A DNA stretch of 64,000 nt, from the NCBI GenBank assembly GCA_029215795.1, contig JARDYH010000004.1:216544517-216608516 (forward strand). Reading direction: 5' to 3'. Shown one piece after another: positions 31,475 to 43,194 of this stretch. The stretch's first letter is position 1; the number at the start of each line of letters is the position of its first letter. Made by a program: the position numbers and the translations under genes. The notes beneath the pieces were generated by a model, which saw only the letters and a program-made list of their open reading frames with translations, was not told the origin of the DNA and did not search any database. The DNA comes from Anniella stebbinsi (lineage: Eukaryota > Chordata > Lepidosauria > Squamata > Anniellidae).

Positions 31475-32165
31475 CTCCTGCTGCTACCTTGTTCCCATGA
31501 AAGGCTCCCCTGGTTGATAAATTGGGGCCTCTATCAAGGTCAGGTCCCCTGGTAGTGGAGGTAGATGAGCTTCCCGTCCTGGCTGGCAAGCTAGTGGAAG
31601 GCCTGGTAGAACTGCATTCTCAGGCCCCTGGCTTCCCATAATTTGGTCTGTTTCCGCAGCTTCCTCTTTTGGCTCAAAATTGATGTTGGAGGCTATAGCT
31701 TCCCACCAAACTAGGACAAGACCTCACAGGGGTGGAGGAGGGGTAGCCTATGGGAGGGCTGGAGCAAAAATGCCCCCCAATGTCCCAAAGTTGCCCACTC
31801 CTGGTGGGTACAGACTAGGAAGGACACTAGCCCATCAACTAATTCTACTGAATTAGCATTCCTGAAATGAAATGCAGTCTTTGGGGTGACACATGAAGCA
31901 GAGCATTTGCAAACCTATCAAAAGTTCCATGAATCAGCTTTTGTCTGTGCCAATAACCAGCGACACTCTATGCCATGAATGGAAGGGAGAGTAATACGGG
32001 AAAAAGTGGAGCCCAAGTCCTTTTCGCCCTTCCCTTCCTATGGTCTTCTCTGTTGCCATCAGGTGGAAATCTTTTTTCTCTGGCTTCTCCACCAGACCAG
32101 TGGGGGGGGGGGGGTTTGACCACTTCAACATGGGGTGGGTAACCCAAAAGAACAGAAGCCACAAG
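31475..32165. other. Unassigned stretch
   Basis: No gene recognised. A G-run lies at about 32102-32114. GTTGCCCACTCCTGG near 31790 may be a hAT-like right terminus relic. Confidence 0.45.
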
Positions 32166-32286
32166 GACAGGATCTACACTACTGCTTTATAACAGTAGTG
32201 ACAACTATTGGGGCCCAGGACACACTCCATATACAGTTTTCAAACCATTTTCAACGTGTCATATCCTGCTTGGTGTAGATCTGGCC
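32166..32286. mobile_element. MITE with 3-bp TSD (GGCCAGATCTACACC family)
   Basis: Left GACAGGATCTACAC, right GTGTAGATCTGGCC, flanked by AAG (32163-32165 and 32287-32289). Internal GGGGCCCAGGACACACTCC is shared with 50509-50648. Confidence 0.7.
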
Positions 32287-33037
32287 AAGGAGGTTAACAA
32301 CATTTACATTTTTACTGAAGAAAAATGTTAACCTGAAGAGCTTTAAAATCTGAATGGATGGACACACCTAACACACAAAAAGCCATAAGAGCAATAAGGT
32401 ATGAAGATAACCAGGGATAAATGCACCCAGTTATCCTAACTAGACTTTGTCTCTATTTTTCCAGGTTTCTTACCCCAGAAATATTTTACTGTCGTTAAGT
32501 CCAGCATTCTTTCCACCAGCTCTCCAGTTTCAGTAGTTCTGATTCTTTCCTCTGGGATTTGGGCTTCTTTTCTTCTCTGCCTCTCTCTTCTTCTCTCTCC
32601 CTTTCGGCCATTATCATTTATATCTTAAAATTAGTTTCTCCCCTGCTCCCATTCCAACTCCAGCCAATCGTGGCAGTAGTTTCTTGTTCATAACTGCAAC
32701 CTAAATTTCCTAAGATCTTCCTCTGATCGCCTCTTGAAACTTCTGTAAACCTCACAATCTCCTCTTCCTCAAACCTTCTGCAAATCTTTGGCTTCCCGAG
32801 CAAACATCCTGGCTCCTATAATGTAAATAAACTTTTGACCTCTTGGCTGCACCTGACCAGCACTCATACAAACAAGATTTAATCTTGCAATATTCTAAAA
32901 CCAAACTAAATGCATTTTTTATTATTCCTTGTGGAAAGAAAACAGATGGAATAAGTGGTAGGAAAACATGAGAGGTTTAAAAGAGGAAGATGTTATCATC
33001 CGGAACCCCCACCACGCCCCTGCCCTGGAATTCTGTG
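32287..33037. other. Unassigned stretch
   Basis: Pyrimidine-rich around 32560-32610. No gene or repeat recognised. Confidence 0.5.
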
Positions 33038-33250
33038 AATAAGGCATAAGAACATAAGAAGAGCCATGGTGAATCAAACCAAGGGTCCATCTAATCCAGC
33101 ACTCTGTTCGCACAGTGGTCAACTGGCTGTCAACAAGGAACCCACAAGCAGGACACAAGGACAACAGCACCCTCTCACCCATGTTCCCACCCAAGCAGGG
33201 TGATTGCACAATAAAAGCTTCACCTGGAAGCACCCAATGATGCAAACGCA
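33038..33250 (-). mobile_element. TTCTTATG-tailed SINE-like repeat
   Basis: GGCATAAGAACATAAGAAG (inverse of the octamer tail), AGAGCCATGGTGAATCAAAC, TCCAGCACTCTGTTCGCACA, AACCCACAAGCAGGACACAA and AACAGCACCCTCTCACCCA. Extends further than most copies. Confidence 0.75.
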
Positions 33251-33644
33251 GTTCACATGGTTCACTGGCCTAGCTATTGGACCTCATCATTACCTTGCAT
33301 AACTTGACAGCATGCTCTCAGACTGTTCCGCCACACTCCTGTTGGCTGCGCATTGCAGGGGAAATCAGTAATAGCAGAAACATGTCTGCCATTATGGATA
33401 TTTTCATGCAGGAATCCCTGATAAGTTTCCAAAGCAGCTCAGGGTTCCACAAACCACTGTTTGAAACCACTGTTCTCAAACATTCAGAATTTCCACAGCT
33501 GAAAAACACACCCCGTGATATTGGGATTCCATTGGATCTGGGGCTCTGCTGGCATACACCTGAATGTGGGTAAAGCTGTGAAATCTCAACCCTACTCTTG
33601 TGGCAGTGTTCTATGGAGATACTTGCAAAGGGTTATGTCTGAAC
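33251..33644. other. Unassigned stretch
   Basis: Nothing recognised. Confidence 0.5.
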
Positions 33645-34549
33645 TAGGGATGTGCACGACTGAAAATATCGTATTTTATCGTTATCGGAATTTTGGACCA
33701 AAAAAAATATCGTCTCCAATAATATCATAGGTTAATCATATCGTCTTCACAATAATTATCGCAAATCCTATATTTAATTTGCAGCCCCCATTGTGCCCTA
33801 TAGAGCTGATTTTTTTTTTTAGTAAAAATGCCTATAACGTCTGCATTTTAAAAGTTAGAGGCTTGAAACTTGGTCACAATGCTTATGAGGTATGCCTAAG
33901 TATGTGCATGGAATTTGAGATCGATCCCTCCAACCCTCAATTTTATATGAATTTATTAAAGATGTCTAAGTTCTGACAGGTCAGAATGACAGCTCACCAC
34001 GTGCGTTCATTCAGACCTGTCAAAAAGTTGCACAATCTTTCAAAAATTCATATAAAATACAGGGGTGGAGGGATTGATCTCAAATTTCATACACATGTCT
34101 AGTACATGATGCTACACATATGTGCCAAATTTCAGATCAATCCCTCCACCCCTGTATTTTATATGAATTTTTTAAAGATCCTGCAACTTTTTGACAGGTC
34201 TGAATGAATGCATGTGGCGCGCTGTCATTCTGACCTGTCAGAACTTAAACGATCTTTAATAAATTCATGTAAAATTGAGGGTTGGAGGGATCGATCTCAA
34301 ATTTCTTGCACATACTTAGGCATACCCCATAAGCACTGTGACCAAGTTTCAAGCCTCTAACTTTTAAAATGCAGAAGTTATAGGTTTATTTATATGGCAA
34401 TCCAATAATCCGATATAATCGGGCTGAAAATTTCCGGGTCGGATATTTATCAGAGGTTTTTCTATCGTATCGTTATTGTTAATCGGATGTCCGATAATGA
34501 CCTTATCGTATCGTTATCGGACAGTTTAATGATACGATTCACATCCCTA
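33645..34549. mobile_element. 905-bp hAT-like palindromic element with four alternating modules
   Basis: Ends TAGGGATGTGCACGA...CACATCCCTA. A perfect 8-bp TSD GTCTGAAC lies at 33637-33644 and 34550-34557. Subterminal regions are rich in TATCGTATCGTTATCGG-like words. The interior is a near palindrome centred at about 34115 with arms of roughly 280 bp. Within it an ~85-bp module (TTTGAGATCGATCCCTCC ... TGACAGGTCAGAATGACAGC) occurs four times in alternating orientation at 33911-33992 (+), 34005-34089 (-), 34125-34209 (+) and 34221-34305 (-). No ORF; non-autonomous. Confidence 0.92.
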
Positions 34550-34557
34550 GTCTGAAC

Positions 34558-35576
34558 TTGCTTCCAAGTCTAACTAGTATCCAAAAACATTCATCCTCCT
34601 GTATGGAACCAGCTCCTTGTGTGTTTTCAGCTTCTGAACAATATTTGTCCCTTTTAGTTTGCTACTGGGTTATATAAAAGGCTTTATGTAGCCCACAGGA
34701 CTTGTGGCTGAGCAGATTCAATGTACAATTCAGATTCTTACGATTCTGCTGAGACAAATAAGCATTGTGCCCTTTTTCTATAGCAAATTTTACAGGCTAA
34801 CGTAACAGCGCTTGCTTTGTAACAGGTCCAAGATAACTTATCTCTAAACTTTGTGGGCCACCGTAAACACTGTGATCAATTTTAATTTCCCCCATGTCAT
34901 ATTGGCTAGTAACGGTAGAGCTTATGGCTTGGCTCACTTGCTTGAGCCATTTGGATATTTACTACTAAAGTGGCCTCGAATTGTGTGTGGGGCATAAGGA
35001 ACAGCACTTTTCACATAAGAATGATCTGTTTATGGATAGATGGCACCCATGGCCCAATTGCCAGTCTTTTGCCACCTTGTTTTTGTTTTCAGTGTGACAG
35101 ATATGTGCATAGACAAGTGCATTCATGGTACAATGGTGGTGGCAACTGAATTCAACGGGGTGGATCCTTAGGAAAAGTGAGAAACAAAAGATCTGCACTC
35201 AGAAGACATAAGCCTCAATCTCACCCTTGTTTCCCCACCTTAGGCTGCAATTCTATGGTCCATGGGAGGGCATCCCAAGATCCCAAGATCTCCCCTTCCA
35301 AAAGTGGAGAGGAAGGTCCATGCTCAGCAAGGGAAAGCTGACCTCACAAGCTTCTCCTGTGAGGCCATGGAAATGTCCACTGCCAGTGCCATCGGGCCTA
35401 TCAGAGGCATTTCTGAGGCTGTGCCTTCCTGTGCCCTGACATGCACCCCAAATGGGGGGAAAGAGCTGCCCTGTTCATGTCTGCCAGCCGAGCCAACAGG
35501 GCATTAGAAAAGGCAGTTCCATCCATGGTCAGCCCAAGACACTTTGCTGCCCAGGCAAAGGACAAGATTGTCCCCC
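34558..35576. other. Unassigned stretch
   Basis: No gene or repeat recognised. Confidence 0.5.
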
Positions 35577-35606
35577 GTTACACTTCATTTATGAATGAAG
35601 TGTAAC
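35577..35606. repeat. Perfect 13-bp-stem hairpin
   Basis: GTTACACTTCATT and AATGAAGTGTAAC are separated by a TATG loop. No other copy in the window. Confidence 0.85.
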
Positions 35607-36448
35607 AGTCAATGGCAGGAGCTAGAAAAGAAGTAGGAACTGGAGCCAACACAACAGTTCACAAGGACTGCCCAAATAAGACTTGTAGAAAGCTATGACT
35701 CCAGCACAGGTCTGGGAGAGTATAAGAGAAGGATACCTTTTCTTGTTGGGAATTATTTGCCAGCAGCCCCTCCCTTTCCTGGTTACCTGCTGGATTCTGA
35801 AGTACACCTGGTCCATCTCTGGCTCTTCCCTACTCCTGGGTAAGCCCTTCCTCCCAAGTAGATCCATGATTATTATGATGTACACAACTCCATCAGCCTC
35901 CATCTCAGGTCCTGGAGTGAAGGGAGAGATTCAGAAGTTGAGATGGGATATGGGGGACATGGGCCTGGGTATCCCAATCCCACCCACAGATCATATGATC
36001 ATCACAGTCCATTGTGGTGATCATGTGAGTAAGCCACAGTGGGTTGAGGCAGTCCTGGGCACCAGGTTGCTAATTCAGGTCCCTTCTGCACCTTCTTCTG
36101 TAATCCAAAACTGGGGAAGGTGGCTTGTTTGTTAACCACCCCACAACTGTACCATAGGCCATAAATTGTGTGTGATTTCCTAACCACCTGAAGAACCCAT
36201 ACTCAACAAGCCATCCTCACCAGGTTTGGACATCACAATAACCCACACCCAATGAGGGTAATTAGGGAGATCAGCTGGCACACAACTGGCATGCATGGGG
36301 GTGGTTAAAAAGCCATCATGGCTTATTAATCACCCACATGTCATGCGAACTAGGCCATAGTTTTCTATGGGTTGAAAGATCCATTTAAATATGTGCATCA
36401 TGTCCCAACAACTAGAAGAGTTCCTCTAAAGTTCAATCCCCTAGAGGA
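35607..36448. other. Unassigned stretch
   Basis: No gene or repeat family recognised. GTCATGCGAACTAGGCC near 36338 resembles the right part of the MITE at 2128. Confidence 0.45.
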
Positions 36449-36581
36449 GCTTTCCCCAATCTGATGCCTTCCAAATGTTTTGGATTACAACCCCCATGAT
36501 CCCCAGCCATCCCATCCCATTGTCAATGGTGATGGGAGTTGTAATCCAAAAGACCTGTAGGGGGGCCAGTTGTAGAAGGCT
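36449..36581. mobile_element. Foldback MITE (TTCCCCAATCTG / GGGAGTTGTAATCC family)
   Basis: GGATTACAACCCCCATGATC and GATGGGAGTTGTAATCC are inverted around CCCATTGTCAATGG. The outer ends CTTTCCCCAATCTG and GTTGTAGAAGGCTG are eroded. Confidence 0.7.
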
Positions 36582-36782
36582 GTCCTACAGGGATTATGAA
36601 CATGCAAGAGGCGCAAGACAGGTGAGAGGGGAGGGAGTGCATTTTTTATGATGTTGATTCCACCTAATTCCTTATTTGCAGTTCCTAATTCCTTCTTCAG
36701 TTCAACTGGGATGAAGCTGATTCCTGGTCCCAAATTTTTTGTTTGTAGTTCTTCAGCAACATACAGACGCAGAAAAGGATGA

Positions 36783-36985
36783 CAGTGTGGAACTATAGTC
36801 AGGGAGACCAAGGTTCAAATCTTCATTTCACCATGGAACTTACTGGTGACTTTGGGCCAGTCACTTTCCCTGACCTTAACTTACCACACAAGGTTGTTGT
36901 GAAGATAAAATATGGGGAGAGGGACATGTACACTGCCTTGAGCTGTTTGGAGGAAAGGTACCAAGGAGAAATATAATCAATGAAA
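36783..36985 (+). mobile_element. tRNA-derived SINE, diverged
   Basis: GTTCAAATCTTCATTTC (B box region), CTTTGGGCCAGTCACTTTCC, CAAGGTTGTTGTGAAGATAA and TGCCTTGAGCTGTTTGGAGG match the order of the copy at 27187-27460. The A-box region and tail are eroded. Confidence 0.75.
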
Positions 36986-37765
36986 GATGTTTGCCTATTT
37001 AGTAAGCCAACACATAGCAAGTAATAAGGCAACATGCTGTCTGTACCAAGTTAACTAATATATTCCTATGGAAAACAACTAATGTCTGACCTCTGTTTTT
37101 TTTCCATTCCCTCTTCAGCTATAGAAAATTTGTTTCACCTTTTTTTTTTGTATAAGAAGCACAATCCTATAAATGTCTATGCAGAAACAAGACCTATTGA
37201 GTTAACTGGGTGTAGGATTGCAACCTAAGATTGTAATTCTATATCCGCCTACACCCAACTGAGTAGACATCAGTAGGATTGCACTGTTGATTATAAAAGC
37301 ACAACCAAAAACATCTTCTCTTCTAAAGAGGAGTCGGCCTTCGCAAAGTCTCCACCGATACATTATCGCTGCCCCATTTGACATTCCCATTATTTCCAAA
37401 TGCTGTCTGGAAGGTATTACGAATGAGGAAAATAAAGGTCAAAAGTTGTCTTTTACAAATACCTTCTGCTACAAAGAGTTTTATTTTCACTCTTTTGGAA
37501 ACAGGACTTAGAAGAACAAGCACTCAATCTGCCTACAGTCCCAAGGAATCTGGTATGATATGAACAATTGGCTGTAGGTGTTCCTTTGTCATTCTGTTCT
37601 GGTGCTATAAATCATCCTGCCATCTTGCTATGTCGCATCCTGAATAGAGAATAAATAAGCAAGCATACATATTTATGTTTCCTTCGCTAAATGCAGGGGA
37701 AAAAAGTGATGCTAACCACAGTACCAGTTCCCTTCTGGTGGTTGTTGTTGTTAGTAGTAGTAGTT
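36986..37765. other. Unassigned with dispersed-repeat piece
   Basis: 37145-37290 has two facing copies of the AGGATTGCA / GTAGACAT dispersed repeat. The remainder is unassigned. (GTT)n/(AGT)n lies near 37736-37772. Confidence 0.4.
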
Positions 37766-37772
37766 GTTGTTG

Positions 37773-38045
37773 TATCCCGCCTTTTCCCCAATACTGGGCC
37801 TCAAGGCGACTATACTGGGCTTCAAGGCGGCTATTAACTACATTTGTATCACCCACCCCATTCTTCCAAGAGGTTCACAGTGGTGTTCATGATTTCTCCT
37901 CCCCTCCTCCTGCACCTGGCCATATTTCTTCTCACAACAATCTTGTGAAGTAGTGATAAGACCAAGTTCACCCGATGAGATTTGGACTTGAGTCTCAACA
38001 GCCCTAGCAACCATTCCACCACACTGGATCTGGGATGAACATAGA
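37773..38045 (-). mobile_element. tRNA-derived SINE
   Basis: TATCCCGCCTTTTCCCCAAT, CAAGGCGGCTATTAACTAC, TTCTCACAACAATCTTGTGA and GATGAGATTTGGACTTGAGT. Minus copy with a short internal duplication (ACTGGGCCTCAAGGCG / ACTGGGCTTCAAGGCG). Confidence 0.65.
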
Positions 38046-38493
38046 TCTCCCACATCCGATCGTCTATAAACATCGTGTAACCAGCCTTGACACTGGAGGA
38101 TACGTACAATATCACAGTGCCATTTTATTTTGTGCAAGTTTATTTTGTGCCAACTCATTTTGGAGAATATTTTAGGGACTCCCTAAAATGCATAACATAT
38201 TACAGTTTGAAACATATACAAATACAAGATATTACCACTCAAAAACCACCATGAACTAATCAACTATAAGTATTCCAAAATACATTGCAATCTTCTAACA
38301 CAAGGGGAAAAAAACCGAAGTAAAAAGTCTTATTTGAATGTATTGATGATCACTTAAATGTATAAAACAAGTAAAAAACAAACAACTAAACACACTTACC
38401 CACTAAAACTAGATATTTCTTACCTGCACTAAACAAAACTCCTTACCAGTGCACATTCACATGTTACGGAAACACCTTGTGTCTCTTTATAAG
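38046..38493. other. Unassigned AT-rich stretch
   Basis: AT-rich, no gene. It may be the upstream part of the repeat carrying the hammerhead-like motif that follows. Confidence 0.4.
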
Positions 38494-38578
38494 TCAAGAA
38501 GAACTTGAGGAAGGAGGTATTCTCTGAAATGTTGGAGAAGTTGGCATAAAATAAACTGTGATCCTGTATCACCAGGGG
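38494..38578 (+). mobile_element. Dispersed repeat with hammerhead-like core (decayed)
   Basis: Reads GAACTTGAGGAAGGAGG, then TATTCTCTGAAATGTTGGAG, then AAAATAAACTGTGATCCTG. TTGAGGA plus a short GGAG/CTCT stem plus GAAA resembles a hammerhead core with a substituted first position, comparable to 18858-18948 (-). The Penelope link is inference. Confidence 0.35.
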
Positions 38579-38763
38579 GCAATGTTTATGGGGTTTGGGG
38601 CTACTTTTATTGCTTTCCTGTTGTTGGCTGTAATTGCAGATTATGCCTCTTTGATTAAGAATTTAGAGCCACTTCCAACATAACCTTGTTTAATTACAGA
38701 TTGTCTATTTAAAGTGATCATGTGAATGCCTGCTTGCACATACTCTCATATACATATATATAA

Positions 38764-38789
38764 GTGTGTGTGTGTGTGTGTGTGTGTGT
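38764..38789. repeat. (GT)n microsatellite
   Basis: Thirteen GT units preceded by a short (TA)n. Confidence 0.95.
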
Positions 38790-40099
38790 AAGTATCATGC
38801 ACACACAGATAAATAGTCACAGATCCAGCTCTGAAAATGATATTTATGACCAATCTCCACACCACATTTCCATGCTCCTTGTCATTCTAAAAAATAAATG
38901 TAAGAGTCCAAGTATTACAGTGGAAATTGCCCTAATTTTCCTGCTAAGAAACCCAGTGGAAGAACGGTACTAATTGGGAGAATACTTAGGATGAAAATCT
39001 GGGCGCACAAGATACTTGCTTAGATTCAGGTAGAAATCTCATGAAAAATTGGTCAATGCAAACATACCTTACAATTCCCTTAGCTAGTATGTCTCACAAC
39101 GGCCACTAGGGGTACTAAAGCATCAAGGATCCAGAAGGTGAATCTTCCTCCGAAGATTCTTCTAAACAGAAAAGACATACATGGGAAGACTATAGTAGTA
39201 AAAATAAACAAAGTGATTGATTTCAGATTCTTGTGCGTACTGATGTGATTGGCATATTTGTATCTTTAAAACACACATTGTATATTAATTTCACTGTCAA
39301 TGGAAATCCCTGTCCCACTTTAAAAAACTGGAAACCCAACAGTTTTTTTAGAATCAAACATACTGGCATATCCTCATTCTATGTCAACTGTTTGGAGGCA
39401 CCTCAATGGAATCTGTTGAAGACAAAATGGTGGACTAGACAGTCTGATTTGCCAGGAGTCTACTAATGTTTCTATCAGTTTCTTTCTAATCGCAAGCTCA
39501 GGTGGTGAGTGCCAACAGCTCTGGAGTAAAATGAGGGCAGTAAAAAACAAGAAGGAGGTACCCACATGCTTGGAGGACTTTTGAGGTTTGCAGAAATATA
39601 CAAAAATCTCTCCCACCCCCTAAACAACCCAACGAGGAATGCTGAGTGTTAGTTGGAAAAGAAAAAATGGAAAACCAGATCAAAGGAAGTGGACGTGTCT
39701 GGCTTGGAGGGAATGGTTGCCTGAAGCATTCCTGTTAGGAGGCATTTCAACATTTGGAATTTGGAATTGCTCATCAGAGAATCCAGAGCCTAAGCTTGCA
39801 GTCCTGCCCACTTTCGGAAAAGTTCATAAGGAACTTGTGTTCATATTTTATGAAAGGAAAAATCTATCAGCTTCTAAAAAGCCTGGAAATATATAACTCT
39901 TCCTCTGCTATTTACTCTCCCAGACAACTTGACACCAGGGGAAATACGCACCAATATAAATTTAACTTCCAGAGTGTAGTAATTTTGTTTAAAACAAAGA
40001 AGGGAAATTGTTTAGGCAGTTAAGAATAGGCCTAACAAGCTACAAGTCAGTGCCTCAGCATCAGACTATGAGTTCCTAGCTTATATGCAGCTTTGTCAA
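38790..40099. other. Unassigned stretch
   Basis: No gene or repeat recognised. Overlapping short open frames lack domains. Confidence 0.5.
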
Positions 40100-40734
40100 T
40101 GTCATGGCTCAGGACCCTGACCTCTTGTCCTCAGAGGACAAGGCTCCTTAGTTAATGGATCAGGAAGAGGGCTCAATTACAGATGGGCATCATGAGGTTC
40201 TCACCTCCTTAGGACTTGGTTCTCCAGGAAAGCCCCAGGGACCAGCTTCCCTGTGTCCAGAGGAAGCCACATTGCCCATCTCAGATCTTGAGGACTCTAG
40301 CCATGAAGGTAGAACTTCACCACAGTCAATGTCAATGGAAGCCAAGACTGGGGTCTGCTCTGTTTGAACCAAATCAACAGTTCCATCTGGAACCCTCTCA
40401 TCACCCCCAGGGCCCCAGGACTGAAGATGATGACCAGGCCGCAAGCCCAGAACCAAGAACAGAGCACCTGTCTGTAGCTCTGCTCAAGAGGAGGCAAGTC
40501 TTGATCTAGTACAGGTCCTGGAGCAGGACACAGCTGAGAATCAGGAAGGGTCAGAGAGACCTGCTATTGTAAAGCCCTGCTGTCTCGTTGCCTGACCTCT
40601 GCTGAAGCAACAGCTCACTTAGGCTCTCTTTGGGTGGGGGGAGATCTAGTTTTTAGCAATCTTCTCCAGGCACATTGTTAGGCCCAAGTTGCTTCCAACC
40701 TCAAATTCCATCTGTTTTTCTCTAATAGCTTAGG
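40100..40734. other. Unassigned, open on both strands in places
   Basis: Open frames of about 70-100 codons lie on both strands (40155-40509), probably because the segment is stop-poor and moderately GC-rich. No motif recognised. TGTCATGGCTCAGGACCCTG at 40101 resembles the start of the LTR-like segment at 23085, so this may be retroelement debris. Confidence 0.3.
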
Positions 40735-40805
40735 AGCTGCCTGGACTAGTACCAAGAACCCCTGGCTCTGTGCACAGCTGCCTTGGGTGCTGAGCCACCA
40801 GGGGT
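40735..40805 (+). mobile_element. Possible LTR fragment, second copy
   Basis: GAGCTGCCTGGACTAGTACC, AAGAACCCCTGGCTCTG and TGCTGAGCCACCAGGG are similar in order to 23095-23155. Too short to classify. Confidence 0.3.
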
Positions 40806-41857
40806 ACAGGGTGGAATGTCTGTCTCAGCAGTGAAGTTTTCCCAGGTTCTGGAATGGGTGTGTCTTCTCAGGTTCCTCTCAACAGAGAGAGTTATATTTT
40901 ATCCTCTGTCCCTCCAGCATGACTTGGTTCTCACCCCCTCCCCTTGTGCAGGGGTCAATGGGCATGTTTGGAATTTTGAGAGTGTGTCATGGGCTCTCTC
41001 TGGGGCACCTCCTGACTCCCATGTCTTGACTTACACTCAGTGGCTAAGTTTCTACAGGAATTTGGGGCATTCATTGAGTGTTGGGAATAGTCCTGGACAG
41101 TTTCTTCAGCTGGGGAGCCACTGTTCTTCAGCCAATTAAGCTGCTTGGGGTTTAATGACATCATCACTGCTGGGGTCCACACCCTGTCCTCCCAAGGTGA
41201 AGAGGCTGGCCACTGTTTAATGAGGGGACTGCTGGATTACATGAGCGGTGGCAACATGGATGGCCCCAATTCCATCATGCAGGCCTGGCCCAATTTATCT
41301 TGCCACCTGCCTGCCACCTTTCTTTCCCAGCTGCAGGTAGCTCAACAGAAATTTCAGGGGACCTGCCTGAAATCTGGCAAGTGTCACAAGACTTTGAGCA
41401 AGCTCCTGGGAAGAAACTAGCAGTGGGGAAGAGGCACCCCTTGGAGGGTGAGTGGCAGTGGTGGCAGGGGCTCATTCTGCTACTCCCTAGAAGCTGCTGC
41501 CTGAGCAAGTGCTTCACCTTGCCTAATGGAAGGACCGGCCCTGCCATCATGAATAAAAGTGTGAGTAATTGGCTTGAATAATACAACTGGCATTTGCAGG
41601 CAGCACACACACACATACCACACACAGCAGCTGCTGGCCCCCAGTGCCCTGGTACGATCCACCACCAACATCTGCCCTGGGCCTCTCTCATTTCCCATAG
41701 AGCATTGCATTGCTCCCAAGGCACTTGGGAAATAAAAATGGAAGCTCCTAGCCACCTGGCACAGATCAGAGCACAAGTGCTGCTTCTCAATGCTGCCACT
41801 GCCACCAGATAACTCTGCCTCTTCCTACGCCTTCTCATATAGGAGGGGGCCTTCTGA
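40806..41857. other. Unassigned GC-leaning stretch
   Basis: Several open frames including a 187-codon minus-strand frame (41275-41838), but none shows a domain or coding-type conservation that I can recognise. Short ACACAC run near 41605. Confidence 0.4.
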
Positions 41858-41978
41858 GTGAAAGCTGGTGGTGTCGATTTCAGTGGGGCTGTGAATCCAT
41901 TCTGCGTTTCAGTCAGAACCAGTTAGAACTCTAAAGGAGTGACCCAAGGTGCTGAACTCTATCCCCAAAATAGATTCA
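41858..41978. mobile_element. Foldback MITE fragment (AGGCTGGTGG family)
   Basis: GTGAAAGCTGGTGGTGTCGA, GCGTTTCAGTCAGAACCAGT, AAGGTGCTGAACTCTATCCC; the right terminus is missing. Confidence 0.6.
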
Positions 41979-42041
41979 GCACCTTCTCTCTGCCACCCTT
42001 CATTTGAAATCAGAGCCTGGCTTGCTTTTAGCAAACTTCAT

Positions 42042-42064
42042 ACACACACACACACACACACACA
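42042..42064. repeat. (CA)n microsatellite
   Basis: Eleven CA units. Confidence 0.95.
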
Positions 42065-42166
42065 GAGTTATAAACACAATCCACTCCCTTTTAAACAAAA
42101 CAAAAAAAGTAAAATCACTCCAAAAGAAAAGAATGGAACAGCTTGAATTAACAAAGTGATAGCATC

Positions 42167-42167
<1 letters not shown>

Positions 42168-42208
<41 letters not shown>
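42168..42208. repeat. (TA)n(CA)n compound microsatellite
   Basis: About 28 bp of alternating TA followed by (CA)7. Confidence 0.95.
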
Positions 42209-42214
<6 letters not shown>

Positions 42215-42779
42215 ACTAAATGATACCAAGTACCAAGGCTGTCAAAGAAGTGAAATGGTAACGGTAGTTGAAGCACATTGGAAATCGTTTATCCAAATGC
42301 ATCTTCCCCCACCCCCAAGAAGACTGATGGCCTAAAGAGGGCTTAGGGAGAGATGGGTCATGATTAATATATGATATAAACGGATACCGGACAGCCTAGA
42401 AGGGATCAGGCTTGATCAAGCTTGTGGAGAGCTGAGCCAGATGGGTCCACGTCTCTAGCACAGCTGGGTGCCATACATGAGTGTACCAATCTTGTAGCTG
42501 ACACTCATCAAGAACCTTCCAGCGCTGTGCAGACAACATATGTGCTTAATTGTTTCTTTGAGGAAAAACTCCTTATGAGCTTTCCTCAAAATGGATAGGA
42601 GTAGAGGCCGAGGCTTTGGATTCATGCTCTGATGAGTAATTCCAAACTTGATAATACACATACCTCGACCATTTTAATAGGTTAAGGGTTTGTTTGTTTA
42701 GTTCATGCTCAGTACTAGACAATGGGCAAGCTTGCTTTTGCATCGGATAACATGCAAATTAGCAATGGGCAAGGGTATG

Positions 42780-42780
<1 letters not shown>
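42209..42780. other. Unassigned stretch
   Basis: No gene or repeat recognised. Confidence 0.5.
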
Positions 42781-42810
<30 letters not shown>

Positions 42811-43105
42811 CTATTATTATCTATTTTCTATTATTATTATCTCTCTTTTCTCACTCGTGGTGGTTTTTCTAGATAGACGTGATAGCCTTTGCCAAGTCAT
42901 GCTATCCTTTACTGAATCAGAAACTTCCTTACTGTTGAACATGTTTTGAATATGACTGCTTTCTGGATGTTGGTGTGGATGTATTTTGGTAGGCCCAGTC
43001 TCTGAAGGTTTTCTGTGTAGTTTTTTTCATGTGATGCCAGTGACTGATGTGACTAACGGGATAATTGTGACCTTTTCCTGTTGCCATAGTTCTTTGACTT
43101 CCATA
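42781..43105 (-). mobile_element. R4/Dong-type LINE 3' end
   Basis: The (ATT)n tail at 42781-42842 is followed by the inverse of the sequence at 14432-14690: GATGTTGGTGTGGATGTATT, GGTAGGCCCAGTCTCTGAAG, GACTGATGTGACTAACGGG and TTCCTGTTGCCATAGTTC. Coding frames are broken. The end points coincide with the 14432 copy, which suggests the same truncation class. Confidence 0.6.
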
Positions 43106-43194
43106 GCCAGTGGTAGATGGGAGCCAAAGGCAAAGTGGACAGGGGCAAAAATATATTTCTTCTTACTGATTCTGAGGCAAAATAAAAGTTACCA

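Noticed and set aside
41275..41838. 187-codon minus-strand open frame as a host exon
   Set aside because: Opposite-strand frames of comparable quality, no recognised domain, no clear splice-site framing.
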